In this document: positions 8,312 through 18,002 of the stretch, in pieces | How positions within the stretch are numbered: position 1 is the first letter of the stretch | Layout of the letters: every line of letters begins with the position of its first letter | Source: Methanimicrococcus sp. OttesenSCG-928-J09 | GTDB lineage: Archaea > Halobacteriota > Methanosarcinia > Methanosarcinales > Methanosarcinaceae | DNA: 48,662 bases | Direction: 5' to 3' | NCBI GenBank assembly: GCA_030266245.1 | Contig: JAJDHP010000005.1 | Span: 1-48,662, forward strand | Notes under the pieces: generated by a model | The model's input: the letters and a program-made list of their open reading frames with translations, nothing else | Databases searched by the model: none | Told to the model about the DNA's origin: nothing | Translations under genes and position numbers: made by a program

Positions 8312-8377
8312 TTTTGAAAACTAATTTGAATCGTTTCGAAAACAAATTTGAATCGTTTTGAAAACGAATTTGAATCC
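8312..8377. repeat. Three tandem 22-bp repeats upstream of trm56
   Basis: Three consecutive 22-bp units (TTTTGAAAACTAATTTGAAT plus CG, and two near-copies) lie 50-115 bases upstream of trm56, within the divergent spacer 8263-8605. The period is two helical turns. The rest of the spacer is very AT-rich and shows no gene. Confidence 0.7.
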
Positions 8378-8605
8378 TTCTTAAAATCAACAGATAGCCA
8401 AATACACCACATAACATTTAAATGATTATTCCTTCTTTTTATATTATATAAAAATTTGAATTCGTTCATTTCGAGTAAACTTTTAAATAATTTAGTAGAT
8501 ATTTTGTTCAATTGTAGATTAATATCTTAATAATATATCTCTCTAATATATCTATTAATTAAAAACGATTTAAAGTTAAAAACGAAAAAAACGAATTAAG
8601 CAGAT

Positions 8606-9517
8606 GTGATCATCTTGGATCTTGAAATATTTACTAAAAAAATTGACTCGGTTATACGCCGCTATCGTACGGTTTATGACCTGCTGGAATTTTTGGCGAT
8701 TGCTTTTATTATGCTATTGATTGCCATTTTTTTCAACATAGAAGATATCTTTAAACTCATTCCGTGGACAGAACCCTATGTCGGTCTGGCACCGGACATT
8801 CCTTTCTTTACAGTTAATTATGAAACGATTTTCCTTTTCTTCATCGTCTGTCTGTTCTCCTTATTGATTCTTGAAATCATTGACAGAAACAGAAAAAGAA
8901 TTTATAAAACACTCAAAAAAGAGGCGCCGAAGAAACAAAAGTCTCAGGATATCGTTGAAAATACGTATCCTGAACTCAAAGACCGTTTGAAAACGGCTTA
9001 CGACCACAAAAATGCGGATCCCGAAAACTTCATCGTCACCGAACTCAAAACATCCGTCTCACAAGATGTCGAAGGCGTTGCGTCAACCGATCTGATTGAC
9101 AAAAGAAGACTCGGAACCAGCTTAGCCGCGATTTTTGTTGCAGCCCTCTTTTTAGGCGTCATTTTCTTCACAGGATTTACAGCACCCTTTTCGCCAGGCG
9201 ATGTTTATGACAGATTCCCGAACGGCACAATAACACAGCCGCCGATCGATGAAAACTCATCCTCCAATAATTCCTCCAGCATCCCGACAGAAGCGCCGCC
9301 GATTGCGGCCGAGCCCGGCGTTGACATAGATGTGACGCTGCCGCCCGGCGCAGGAACCGGACCCGGGGATATGCTCGAAGGGTCGGACAACAATTTCACA
9401 CCGTCAAAACCCTACCCGCCCGAAAGCTTAAGTTCGCAGCACTTCTACGACTCACTGCCGGCCGGTTACGAAGATGTCATAAAAGATTATTTCAAGAAAT
9501 TGGCTGAAAACAGCTGA
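8606..9517 (+). CDS. Membrane protein of unknown function heading the MoxR/VWA gene set
   Basis: Encodes 303 residues from GTG at 8606; no better start or clear ribosome-binding site is seen. Two membrane segments (about 28-47 and 71-91) are followed by a basic, charged cytoplasmic region (about 92-165), then a third membrane segment (about 171-192). The last 100 residues are probably extracellular, rich in Pro, Ser, Asn and Gly with no Cys, and end in a short helix (YEDVIKDYFKKLAENS). No known domain is recognised. Its position 137 bases before the MoxR gene suggests it belongs to the same system, perhaps as an anchor or client. That is inference from context only. Confidence 0.7.
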   Translation: MIILDLEIFTKKIDSVIRRYRTVYDLLEFLAIAFIMLLIAIFFNIEDIFKLIPWTEPYVGLAPDIPFFTVNYETIFLFFIVCLFSLLILEIIDRNRKRIYKTLKKEAPKKQKSQDIVENTYPELKDRLKTAYDHKNADPENFIVTELKTSVSQDVEGVASTDLIDKRRLGTSLAAIFVAALFLGVIFFTGFTAPFSPGDVYDRFPNGTITQPPIDENSSSNNSSSIPTEAPPIAAEPGVDIDVTLPPGAGTGPGDMLEGSDNNFTPSKPYPPESLSSQHFYDSLPAGYEDVIKDYFKKLAENS

Positions 9518-9654
9518 TTTCAATTTTTATTTTCATTAATTCATTCATAAATTATTCATAAACTCATCAATACAATTTATTAATTCAACAAAATTACAAT
9601 TACAAATCAATTACAAGTTTATCAATTACAATTACATCTACAGAGGAAAATAAA

Positions 9655-10854
9655 ATGGAACCGGAAAACTATTCAAACGAAGAATTTAACGACAACGACT
9701 CCGATGTTTTTTACGCGGAAACTGCTGACGGAAACGCTGCCGAATCGGAATCATATTCTTATGATGCTTCCGATGCGTCTGCTTCCGAAACAGCACCGGC
9801 ACAAACATACAGCTCACCCGAGTCCGTTGCCGACCCCACACTCTTAAAAACTTATGAAAACGCAAGCAAAATCTTTACAACACTTTTTGACGAAATCGGA
9901 AAAGTCATTGTCGGTCAGCAGGAAGTCGTTGAACAAGTCATGATCGCACTTTTATGTAACGGTCACGCTCTTTTAGAAAGTAACCCTGGTCTCGGTAAAA
10001 CATTAACAATTTCAACCATTTCAAAAGTGGTCGACCTTTCCTTTAACCGTATCCAGTGTACGCCTGACTTAATGCCGGCCGACATTACAGGTACAACAAT
10101 CGTGGAAGAACACGGCGGCGACAAAAAATTCCGTTTTGAACATGGTCCGGTTTTCGCCAACATCGTTTTGGCTGACGAAATTAACCGTGCTTCTCCGAAA
10201 ACACAATCCGCGCTTTTAGAAGCCATGCAGGAAAAACAGGTCACCGTTGCCGGTCACACCTATCCTTTGGACAAGCCGTTCTTCGTTTTAGCAACACAGA
10301 ACCCGATTGAACAGGAAGGAACTTACCCGCTTCCGGAAGCCCAGCTCGACCGTTTCCTTTTAAAAATCCTCGTTCCCTATCCTGATTATAAAGAAGAACT
10401 CGAAATCGTCAACCGCTACACAGCACAGTCTTCACCCGAAACTTCACGCGGCATCTCTAAAGAAACCCTGATGAGCCTTCAAAAATTAACAAAAGATGTT
10501 CCGATTGCCGACGATTTAAAAGACAGAACCATCCGCTTGGTTATCAGATCACGTGACGGCGGCGCAATCGAATACGGCGCATCACCGCGTGCATCCATCG
10601 CAATTATCCTGGCTGCCAAAGCCCGCGCTTTAATCCACGGCCGCAATTATGTCGCCGAAGAAGATGTTATCGCCATGTCCTACCCGGTTTTAAGACACAG
10701 AATCATTCTCAGCTTTGAAGCAGAACGCTCCGGCGTCACACCCGATGACGCAATCGAAGACCTTCTCATTGACGGCGGCTTCTTAAAACCCAGGCCGCAG
10801 GAAACCGAATCTTCCGGTATTCGCGCTAAATTGCCGTTCGGTTCCAAAAAATAA
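9655..10854 (+). CDS. MoxR-type AAA+ ATPase
   Basis: Encodes 399 residues. The first 60 form an acidic Glu/Asp/Ser/Ala-rich tail not typical of the family. The MoxR AAA+ core follows: Walker A NPGLGKT at 110-116, Walker B VLADEIN at 171-177, ASPKTQSALLEAMQEKQV, sensor-1 LATQNPIEQEGTYPLPEAQL and the arginine-finger segment DRFLLKI. The C-terminal lid contains ASPRASIAI. MoxR ATPases act as chaperones that activate protein complexes, usually with DUF58 and VWA partners, exactly the genes that follow here. GAGG lies 9 bases before the ATG. The client is unknown. Confidence 0.93.
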   Translation: MEPENYSNEEFNDNDSDVFYAETADGNAAESESYSYDASDASASETAPAQTYSSPESVADPTLLKTYENASKIFTTLFDEIGKVIVGQQEVVEQVMIALLCNGHALLESNPGLGKTLTISTISKVVDLSFNRIQCTPDLMPADITGTTIVEEHGGDKKFRFEHGPVFANIVLADEINRASPKTQSALLEAMQEKQVTVAGHTYPLDKPFFVLATQNPIEQEGTYPLPEAQLDRFLLKILVPYPDYKEELEIVNRYTAQSSPETSRGISKETLMSLQKLTKDVPIADDLKDRTIRLVIRSRDGGAIEYGASPRASIAIILAAKARALIHGRNYVAEEDVIAMSYPVLRHRIILSFEAERSGVTPDDAIEDLLIDGGFLKPRPQETESSGIRAKLPFGSKK

Positions 10855-10933
10855 TTTTGCAGAAAAGTGAAAGCGAAAAAAGTTATGCAGAAAATGAATG
10901 CAAATAAGTTGTGCAGAATTATAATGCCAAACG

Positions 10934-10991
10934 AATGCAAAAAATAATGCTAAACAAATGCAAAAAATAATGCAAAAAATAATGCAAAAAA
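10934..10991. repeat. Degenerate 12-bp tandem repeats between MoxR and DUF58 genes
   Basis: About five copies of AATGCAAAAAAT, some altered, fill the end of the 175-base spacer. Looser ATGCAG/ATGCAA motifs extend back to 10857. No gene is seen; this may be an internal promoter region or simple-sequence expansion. Confidence 0.6.
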
Positions 10992-11029
10992 GTATCGACT
11001 GGTAAACAAAACCCTCATACTGAAAAATC

Positions 11030-11908
11030 ATGGCTGAAACAAAACATAATTTCGATATTGAGTTTCTCAGGCAGCTGGACCGCTACAACATGGCGATTCG
11101 AAAACGCGTGTCCACTGTTTATGCCGGAAACCGTCCCTCTACCCGTATCGGAAAAGGCATCGACACGGTCGGCTACCGCGAATATTATCAAGGCGACGAA
11201 ATGAAAGACATCGACTGGAAAGCATATTCCAGAACCGAAAAGCTCTACGTTCGTCAATTCGAAGAAGAAAAAACACTCACGGCGCACATATTATTGGACG
11301 CCAGCAAAAGTATGGATTTCCCCGACGGCAATATTAAAAAATATGAATACGCCGCAATGATGGCACTCGGTGTTGCTTATACCGTTTCCCGCAAAAATGA
11401 CAAATTTGCGATATCCACATTCAATGAAAATATCGGCATCAACGCCCCGAAACGCGGCATGAGATATCTGCTTGAACTGACCGACAGATTGGCAGCGCTT
11501 GAGCTGGAAGGAACAACCGATTTGGACGTCTGTACCCACAAATATGAAAAACTCATCAAATCCAGATCCCTTGTTGTTATCATTTCCGATTTTATGGAAG
11601 ATATCAAACACATTGAATCCTCCATCCACCGTCTTTCCGGAAACGATTTAATGCTGATTCAAGTGCTGGATCCGTTTGAAAAAAATCTGCCGATCAAAGG
11701 CGATTCCAGGTTCTTTGATATGGAAACCGGCGACGAAATGAAAACATATTTGAGCGATTCTTTCAGAAACAACTATTTGAAAGAATTAGAAAATCACAAC
11801 GCTGCAATCGATGGAATCTGTAAAAAAACCGGCGCTAAATTTTATTCATTCACGACAGACGCGCCCGTCTTTGATTCATTCTTACAGATTATTGACAGAG
11901 GTGCATAA
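11030..11908 (+). CDS. DUF58 family protein, MoxR partner
   Basis: Encodes 292 residues. The DUF58 signature is clear near residues 58-72: EMKDIDWKAYSRTEKLYVRQ, followed by ILLDASKSMDF. The latter carries the DxSxS metal-site motif of a VWA-like fold, and VVIISDFMED supplies a further acidic metal ligand. No signal peptide or membrane segment is present, so it probably acts in the cytoplasm as an adaptor between the MoxR ATPase and membrane partners. The end of the gene (GACAGAGGTGCATAAT) is nearly repeated just downstream as the ribosome-binding site of the next gene. Confidence 0.92.
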   Translation: MAETKHNFDIEFLRQLDRYNMAIRKRVSTVYAGNRPSTRIGKGIDTVGYREYYQGDEMKDIDWKAYSRTEKLYVRQFEEEKTLTAHILLDASKSMDFPDGNIKKYEYAAMMALGVAYTVSRKNDKFAISTFNENIGINAPKRGMRYLLELTDRLAALELEGTTDLDVCTHKYEKLIKSRSLVVIISDFMEDIKHIESSIHRLSGNDLMLIQVLDPFEKNLPIKGDSRFFDMETGDEMKTYLSDSFRNNYLKELENHNAAIDGICKKTGAKFYSFTTDAPVFDSFLQIIDRGA

Positions 11909-11932
11909 TATGGTTGGCAGAGGTGCATAATT

Positions 11933-13852
11933 ATGGCGATTGCAGATTCACTCGCTTCTCTTCCGTTTATTTTCCCGCTGGCGTTACTCGGTCTTCTGTC
12001 GATTATTCCGCTGATTATCCTGTATATGCTTCTTCCAAAACCCTTCAAAGTAAGCATGCCTTCCGTCATGTTTTTAATGAAAGTGGAAGAGTCCCGTGAA
12101 AAAATTTATTCATCCATTACAAAAATTGTCAAAGATCCGCTTTTCATCATACAGCTGCTTGTTCTAATCATGCTGGCGGTTGCTGCGGCAGGTCCTTACA
12201 TTTTATCTTACGACACGCTGAGTGACAAAAATACAGTTATTATCATTGACGGATCCGCCAGTATGCAGGTCGGAGACCGTTTCGGCGAAGCACAGCGCGA
12301 TGCTCCGCGTTATCTCAGCCAAATCAATACAGTTATTTTAGCCGAATCTATCCCGGTCATCATCGCTGAAAATGTAAGCGCGGCCGAAGCGGAACGGGCA
12401 ATAAAAGGACTGTCTTCAAAAGCCGTGACAGCAGATATCGGATCTGCCATGGCGTCCGCTGCCAACATACTTTCTGCAAAAGGCGGCTCGGTTTACGTTC
12501 TGTCCGACTTTACATCCTGGGACGGATTAAATCCGATGGAGGCGAAGAACCTTCTCGGCAGCGGTTTAGATGTGACTTTTGTTCCGTACGGAACGACAAC
12601 CAAGAACAATCTGGCAATTATTAACGGATATTTGGAAAAGTCAAACGGGACATACAATTATTATTTCATGGTCCGCAATTATGATACGGGCGTAAAATCC
12701 GTTTACGCAAACGTGACCACGACACTTCCCAACGGTTCAAGACTGGTTTATTCACCATTGACGGTTTCCGTTCCCGGCGACGGCGTTGAAACATTTGTTT
12801 TCAAAAATGTCCGCAGCGGCACAACGGAAATCAAATTAATGACCGATGACGCGATTGAATCTGATAATTATGCTTACGTTTCCATTCCGGGAACTCAGTC
12901 CGCTGATGTTCTCTATATCTCGGATTCAGGCAGCGCTAAAGAAACTCTGCCGTCTCAAATCGCTCTTTCACTCATTCCCGAATTGACCGTGAAGAGTGTT
13001 GATGAAGTTCCCGAGGAACTTTCGCCCGATTACAGTTTTGTTGTCGTGAATATGGGAGACCAAGCTCTGACAAGCGAAGAAATTGATACGCTGCACACTT
13101 ATGTTTCAGACGGCGGCAATTTGGTTTTTGTTGCCGGCAAGTATCTGGAAGCTGCCAATCAGACTGTCAATATGTCAAAAATGCTTCCGGTTCGCATTAA
13201 TTCAACTGTCACCAGCATTGACGGTACGCAGATTTATGCAATCGGCAACGACTTCACAACCGGTCTTGATTTAAACAGCGTTTATATGAAAACGTATCTG
13301 GATGCCGAAACACGTGATTTATCAGCAACGACTTATCCTGTTATGACAATGGAAGGCGTTCCGATTATGGCATATGGTCCGTACAATAACGGAACCGTTT
13401 TCTATTTCGGTTTGGATGATCACTCCGGCGAAGATGCCTGGAACAACTTTGCCAGTTTCCCGGCGTTCCCGGTTTTCTGGATCCGCATTGCCGATTACTT
13501 TGCCGGTATCGGAGACATTTCCGAATACAATGTTAAAGCCGGAACAATCATGACGCTTTCCGCAGATACTGAAATTATGACGCCCGGCGGCAAAACGACA
13601 ACAAACCGCGTTTTGTTTGACACAGTCGGCGTTTATACAATCGGGCAGAAGAAAGTTGCTGTTAATATGTATAATGATAAAGAATCCAATACAATGACTG
13701 AGCGGATGACCGGTGTTGAAAATGCCAACGACGGCGGTGAATTGCCGACGCAGTATGAAATCAAGACGAATTTATTCTATATTTTCGCGATACTGGCGGC
13801 ACTGCTTATGATATTGGAGCTTTATCTGCTCAGAAAACGGGGGGATATTTAA
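11933..13852 (+). CDS. BatA-like membrane protein with VWA domain
   Basis: Encodes 639 residues. The N-terminus carries two membrane helices (about 9-32 and 60-84) as in BatA/Aerotolerance-type proteins. A VWA-like domain (about 92-215) follows, with metal-site DGSAS in VIIIDGSASM and VYVLSDFTSW. Next come a beta-rich domain (about 220-310) and a class I glutamine-amidotransferase-like fold (about 320-480; FVVVNMGDQALTSEEIDTLH then VSDGGNLVFVAGKY) without an evident catalytic Cys. The C-terminus ends with a membrane helix and RKRGDI. GAGGTG lies 8 bases before the ATG. The next gene begins directly after the TAA. Most of the protein is expected to lie outside the membrane. Confidence 0.88.
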   Translation: MAIADSLASLPFIFPLALLGLLSIIPLIILYMLLPKPFKVSMPSVMFLMKVEESREKIYSSITKIVKDPLFIIQLLVLIMLAVAAAGPYILSYDTLSDKNTVIIIDGSASMQVGDRFGEAQRDAPRYLSQINTVILAESIPVIIAENVSAAEAERAIKGLSSKAVTADIGSAMASAANILSAKGGSVYVLSDFTSWDGLNPMEAKNLLGSGLDVTFVPYGTTTKNNLAIINGYLEKSNGTYNYYFMVRNYDTGVKSVYANVTTTLPNGSRLVYSPLTVSVPGDGVETFVFKNVRSGTTEIKLMTDDAIESDNYAYVSIPGTQSADVLYISDSGSAKETLPSQIALSLIPELTVKSVDEVPEELSPDYSFVVVNMGDQALTSEEIDTLHTYVSDGGNLVFVAGKYLEAANQTVNMSKMLPVRINSTVTSIDGTQIYAIGNDFTTGLDLNSVYMKTYLDAETRDLSATTYPVMTMEGVPIMAYGPYNNGTVFYFGLDDHSGEDAWNNFASFPAFPVFWIRIADYFAGIGDISEYNVKAGTIMTLSADTEIMTPGGKTTTNRVLFDTVGVYTIGQKKVAVNMYNDKESNTMTERMTGVENANDGGELPTQYEIKTNLFYIFAILAALLMILELYLLRKRGDI

Positions 13853-16519
13853 ATGTATTTTGAAATGCCGTTGCTGCTGCTTTTAATCATCCCTGTCGCG
13901 TTGATTGCTCTTTATTTCTTCCAAAAAGCGTTTGGACGAAAGCAGAAGCTTCTTGTCAGCTCACGCGCTGTCATTGCTGTTATTTTGATTATTGCGCTCG
14001 CGAATCCGGTTTCGTTTATGACCGTGACGCGAACAGATGTTAATCCGGATTTGGTTCTTGTTGCCGACAGTACGCCGAGTATGGGATATTTCTCAACAGG
14101 CGCCGGTCAGGAGCTTTATGATTATTTCTCGGACAAATTCCAAATTAAGTACGATACGCTTGGCGGAAATTCAACGGCGCTCGGCGAAAAAGTGGCTCAG
14201 TATGCTGACGGTAAAAATCAGATTATTTTAGTGTCAGACGGAAACAGCAACTATGGAAAGACTCTGGAAGAAGGTATTGATGTCGCTGTTCAGACAAATA
14301 CAACCGTTTCCGCTGTCGTGCCGACGCTTGAAAAGAACGATTTAAGTATCGAGCTCACGGGAGATAAGTCTGTTATTTACAGTAATGTTCAGGAATTCGG
14401 TGTGACTGTTCGTCAGGCCGGTACCGGTAATGTCACTTATACTTATGTTATCAAGCAGAACAACAATACGATTCTGAATGAAACATTTTCAATGACTGAC
14501 GGGGAACAGGAAAAGACAACGTATTTCCAAACCCGTTTCATGTATCTTGGCGCGCATACGCTTGAAGCGACATTGACCTCATCCGCGGACACCGATCCGA
14601 TTAATAATGCTTTTACAAAATCCATTTATGTGATTGAAAAACCGAATGTCATTGTTGTCACATCTGAGCCGAAAGCCTCTTTGACGCAGGTGACGGGCTC
14701 TCTTTACAATGTGACTGTTGTTGAAACGCTTTCCGCTTTCGGAGCAAGTTTGCCGGATGCGCTGGCTGCTTCAAAAACGGTTGTTTTGGACAATATGTTT
14801 GTCGGCAATATGACTGATGAGGAAGTTGCTTATTTGAAAGAGTATGTTTCAGAAGGCGGCGGATTACTGGTTGTCGGCGGTAAAACTTCTTATGATTATC
14901 CGGTCGGTCACTCGTATCTGGATTCGTCATTTGAAAAATTGCTGCCTGTCGTTTCTGTTCCGTCCGATTGGGAAGGTATTCAGGATGTTTATCTTTTCAT
15001 TGACGTTTCAGACAGTGCCAGTGCGCATAATGCAAATAATGAGCCGATTCTTTCAAGCATTAAAAAATCAGCCATCAATATCATTGAAAGCGATTATTTC
15101 AAAGAAGCGAATATCACTTATTTCACAATCGGCGATAAGTCCCGTAATGATACCGGCGAATTCTTCTTTGTCGGCAATCCGCGTGAATCTGAGGCTCTTA
15201 AAAAAGAAATCGAAGAGCTGAAAACCGGTGACGGCCAAACGGATTTGGTTCACACCTTTGACCGCGCGATTCCTGTCATGGAAAACAGATCCGGTCAGCC
15301 TCTTGTCATTATCATTTCTGACGGCAATCTGCTGAATCAGAGAACTTATAATGAATTGCTGCGCGCTGCGAATCAGGCTGATAAATACGGTGCTACGATG
15401 CTTTTCATGAACACATATACAAACGGCTCAAAGCGCCCGAGTCAATTTAATGATTCTCGCGGCAACATTTACGCGAAATCCTTGATGAGAAATTACAAGG
15501 GCGACGGTGTTTATGTTGAGTCCAATAAGGGTCTTCCGATTTATCCGAATTTCTCACAAATGTTCGGCGAAGTTGAAAATCCCAATGAAAATGTGACAGA
15601 GACCAATCTTTATGTTTCAAACCCGAAGCATTTCATTGTTCAGGGTTTGAATCTCAGTGAAACGAATATCAGCGGCTACAACGGTGTGACACCGAAAGCC
15701 GGTTCCGATAAGCTGGTTATTGCCGGTGACGGTTCTCCGATTTTAACGGTTTGGCGCTACGGTCTCGGCCGTGTTGCGGCACTGACAACGGACAATGGTG
15801 ACGGTAACGGTAATTATTGGGCATCAGAGCTTTACGGATCGCCGGGCTCAAAGCTCATATCAGCAACGACAAATTGGGTCATGGCAGATCCGAATAAAGA
15901 AAGCGGTCTTGTGATTGATTGTCCGGACGCGTATGTCGGGCAGCCTGTGACGCTTCGTGTTAATATGTATGATCCGGGTGTTCCCGTATTGACGCTGAAT
16001 GAGCAGAAATTGCTTTTGACAATGGAATCCGAAGGTGTTTATGTGACGGAATTAATTTTTAATGAAACCGGCACATACAATATTTCCGGCTACCCTGTGA
16101 CGGTGAATTATCCGCTTGAATACCGCAACATCGGTGTTTATCAGGATTTCCGCAAATTGATTGAATCGACAGGCGGCATCGTTTATACTGTGTCTGAAGC
16201 GAAATCGCTTTATGTTAAGTATAACGGTGAAACCACCAGTTATCAGACCCGCGAAGCAGTCAGTTTCAATGTTTATTTGTTGTTGCTGGCGCTTCTCATT
16301 TTCTTAGCCGAAGTCATTTATCGCCGTGTTACTGAAATCCGGGAATTAAAGCGGCTTCATGAAGAATATGACCGCCGCGAAAAGGAATCACCCGGTTCCA
16401 TGCCTGCAAGACCTGATATGTCGCAGTTCCGCCGGCAGAATGATATGGTGGCGGATGCCAAAGGCGATGCTAAAAAGTTCCTGGCGAAAATGAAAGATAA
16501 AACCAAAAAGAACAAGTGA
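13853..16519 (+). CDS. Large membrane protein with two VWA-like domains and an amidotransferase-like fold
   Basis: Encodes 888 residues; the ATG follows the upstream TAA with no spacer. Two N-terminal membrane helices (about 5-24 and 38-58) precede a first VWA-like region (LVLVADSTPSM, IILVSDGNSNYG). Next come an Ig-like beta domain (about 155-265) and an amidotransferase-like segment (VVLDNMFVGNMTDEEVAYLK, EGGGLLVVGG). A second VWA domain has a classical metal site (FIDVSDSAS about 380-388; VIIISDGNLL). Further beta domains and a C-terminal membrane helix (about 806-824) lead into a basic cytoplasmic tail rich in Arg, Lys and Glu. It is the last gene of the MoxR set. It resembles the larger partner of BatA pairs; the function is unknown. 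Confidence 0.85.
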   Translation: MYFEMPLLLLLIIPVALIALYFFQKAFGRKQKLLVSSRAVIAVILIIALANPVSFMTVTRTDVNPDLVLVADSTPSMGYFSTGAGQELYDYFSDKFQIKYDTLGGNSTALGEKVAQYADGKNQIILVSDGNSNYGKTLEEGIDVAVQTNTTVSAVVPTLEKNDLSIELTGDKSVIYSNVQEFGVTVRQAGTGNVTYTYVIKQNNNTILNETFSMTDGEQEKTTYFQTRFMYLGAHTLEATLTSSADTDPINNAFTKSIYVIEKPNVIVVTSEPKASLTQVTGSLYNVTVVETLSAFGASLPDALAASKTVVLDNMFVGNMTDEEVAYLKEYVSEGGGLLVVGGKTSYDYPVGHSYLDSSFEKLLPVVSVPSDWEGIQDVYLFIDVSDSASAHNANNEPILSSIKKSAINIIESDYFKEANITYFTIGDKSRNDTGEFFFVGNPRESEALKKEIEELKTGDGQTDLVHTFDRAIPVMENRSGQPLVIIISDGNLLNQRTYNELLRAANQADKYGATMLFMNTYTNGSKRPSQFNDSRGNIYAKSLMRNYKGDGVYVESNKGLPIYPNFSQMFGEVENPNENVTETNLYVSNPKHFIVQGLNLSETNISGYNGVTPKAGSDKLVIAGDGSPILTVWRYGLGRVAALTTDNGDGNGNYWASELYGSPGSKLISATTNWVMADPNKESGLVIDCPDAYVGQPVTLRVNMYDPGVPVLTLNEQKLLLTMESEGVYVTELIFNETGTYNISGYPVTVNYPLEYRNIGVYQDFRKLIESTGGIVYTVSEAKSLYVKYNGETTSYQTREAVSFNVYLLLLALLIFLAEVIYRRVTEIRELKRLHEEYDRREKESPGSMPARPDMSQFRRQNDMVADAKGDAKKFLAKMKDKTKKNK

Positions 16520-16660
16520 TAAATTAATAAGAACGGTTGAGATCTTTTCTCTTCCGGTCTTTTTTCTTTTCTTCTCTTTTCTCCTCTTTTTTTTATTTTC
16601 TCTTTTATTCCCATCTTTTCAATTTATTTGAAAACCGCTTTGAATTTTATCATTTTTTAA

Positions 16661-16945
16661 AAATGGTGCCGATCGCGCGCACAGCTGCTTTTTTGCGGTT
16701 ATTTCTGAGTTTATTGGACTGCGGCGGCAGCCGCAAAAATCGCGAAGCGATTTTCAGCAAACACCTCCCTCCCACTGCAAACTAAAACCTGACTCCAATC
16801 GGTAACAAACATCTCCCTCCCACTGCAAAAAAGAAACTGACCCCAAGCGGTACAAACATCTCCCTCCCACTGCAAAAAAGAAACTGACTCCAATCGGAAT
16901 CGGTAAGGTAGCTGTAGTTGGCACGCGTTCGGCAGGTGCATATTA
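16661..16945 (+). repeat. Dispersed intergenic element, copy E2
   Basis: Begins with AAATGGTGCCGATCGCGCGC 142 bases after the VWA gene stop. It contains a hairpin AAAAATCGCGAAGCGATTTT (16734-16753), then about three copies of a 47-bp unit starting CTCCCTCCCACTGCAAA. It ends with the family tail CACGCGTTCGGCAGGTGCAT. The segment TGCAAACTAAAACCTGACTC is the complement of the 24-bp unit of the 19783-20142 array, linking the two copies. The rest of 16520-17023 is T-rich and no gene is seen. Confidence 0.75.
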
Positions 16946-17023
16946 TAAAAAAATAAATGAAAAGATATAATGTGAGCAGATCGGGACCGGCAGTAATTTA
17001 ATTTGTTTTACTTTATTCGCATT

Positions 17024-17935
17024 TTATTTTCTTTTTGTTTTCCAACTCATCCAAAAAACGGCAGCGATTATCAAAAATGCTGTAAAAACGGCAATTGCTT
17101 TTAATAATTTAATTCCCGCCGCCGTTTTTTCTGATGACATAGAAGTTTTATCTGCTTCGTTTATCAGACCTTTTTTTGCTTCCTGATTGTTCTTTTCATT
17201 CTGCGTTATTTTTTCGTTATTTGTTTCTTTTTCAGTTTCATTTTCTTTAATCCCTGCCGTTCCGTTTCGGCTGGTTCCTGTTGTTTTTTTCATATTTGTT
17301 TCATCTGTTTCATCTTTTGATTGTTCAATCTTGATCGGAATAATATAGCCGACAGGTGTTTGTGTTTCAGGATTTCTGATAATTTTTAATTTCAATTCAT
17401 TTTCTGTGAATTGTTTTGATTGTTTTGTCGGAATTGAAATTTTCAATGTGTGCATTTCTCCCGGCAAAACGGCGGCTGAGGCTTCTGATAACAAGATACC
17501 GCTTTTTTCTGTCCGCTTTCCGTTTTCTTCAATATAAAAAATGTAATTGTTCGGATTGTTTCCGGTATTTCTCAAAAAAACAGTTTTTATTATCGTTTCT
17601 TTTGAATTGATTTCGTTCGCTGTTATTTCCAATTTCATCGGCGAAATGGAATCGCTGATCTCGATTTCTTTTTGAATCGGTTCACAAAAAACAACATTTG
17701 ATGTTCCGACAGACAACAAAATAAAAACTGCAAATAAAACGAACGCGAACGAAGGGAATGAAAGGGCTGAAAGATGTGAATACGAAATTCTTTCTTTTTC
17801 TCTTCTTTCGTTTTTGGTTTCGCATTTTGTTTTATTTCTAAGATTATTTTTTGATTTTCTTGCGGATTCGCTTTTTCTTTCTCTTGTTTTCAAATTTCCA
17901 CCTTTTCTTTTGGATATGAGGGAAACATTTTTCAT
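17024..17935 (-). CDS. Putative surface protein with an Ig-like domain and C-terminal membrane anchor
   Basis: Encodes about 303 residues from the ATG at 17935. An in-frame ATG at 17983 and a TTG at 17893 preceded by AGGTGG are alternatives; the start is unsettled. An unusual 55-residue stretch of Lys, Arg, Glu and Asn precedes a membrane segment (about 62-82). The outer part contains a beta-sandwich resembling archaeal NEW3/CARDB-type domains (TVFLRNTGNNPNNYIFYIEE, LPGEMHTLKISIP). A long Lys/Glu/Asn/Thr-rich linker leads to a C-terminal membrane helix and a KTKRK tail. It is a single gene; no function is proposed. Confidence 0.65.
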   Translation of the reverse strand: MKNVSLISKRKGGNLKTRERKSESARKSKNNLRNKTKCETKNERREKERISYSHLSALSFPSFAFVLFAVFILLSVGTSNVVFCEPIQKEIEISDSISPMKLEITANEINSKETIIKTVFLRNTGNNPNNYIFYIEENGKRTEKSGILLSEASAAVLPGEMHTLKISIPTKQSKQFTENELKLKIIRNPETQTPVGYIIPIKIEQSKDETDETNMKKTTGTSRNGTAGIKENETEKETNNEKITQNEKNNQEAKKGLINEADKTSMSSEKTAAGIKLLKAIAVFTAFLIIAAVFWMSWKTKRK

Positions 17936-17972
17936 AAACAATAAAGGGTTCGATTTTTTCAAAAAACAAAAG

Positions 17973-17980
17973 TTTATATG
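17973..17980 (+). promoter_or_regulatory. TATA box ahead of the candidate structured RNA
   Basis: TTTATATG on the plus strand predicts a transcription start near 18003, at the left edge of a compact GC-richer block. It overlaps the leader of the leftward surface-protein gene, so it could also be incidental. Confidence 0.4.
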
Positions 17981-18002
17981 CAAAGCTCTTACTGCTGTCG
18001 AA

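Noticed and set aside
8278-8511. 77-codon leftward open frame upstream of trm56
   Set aside because: It translates the AT-rich 22-bp repeats, has low-complexity composition and no ribosome-binding site.
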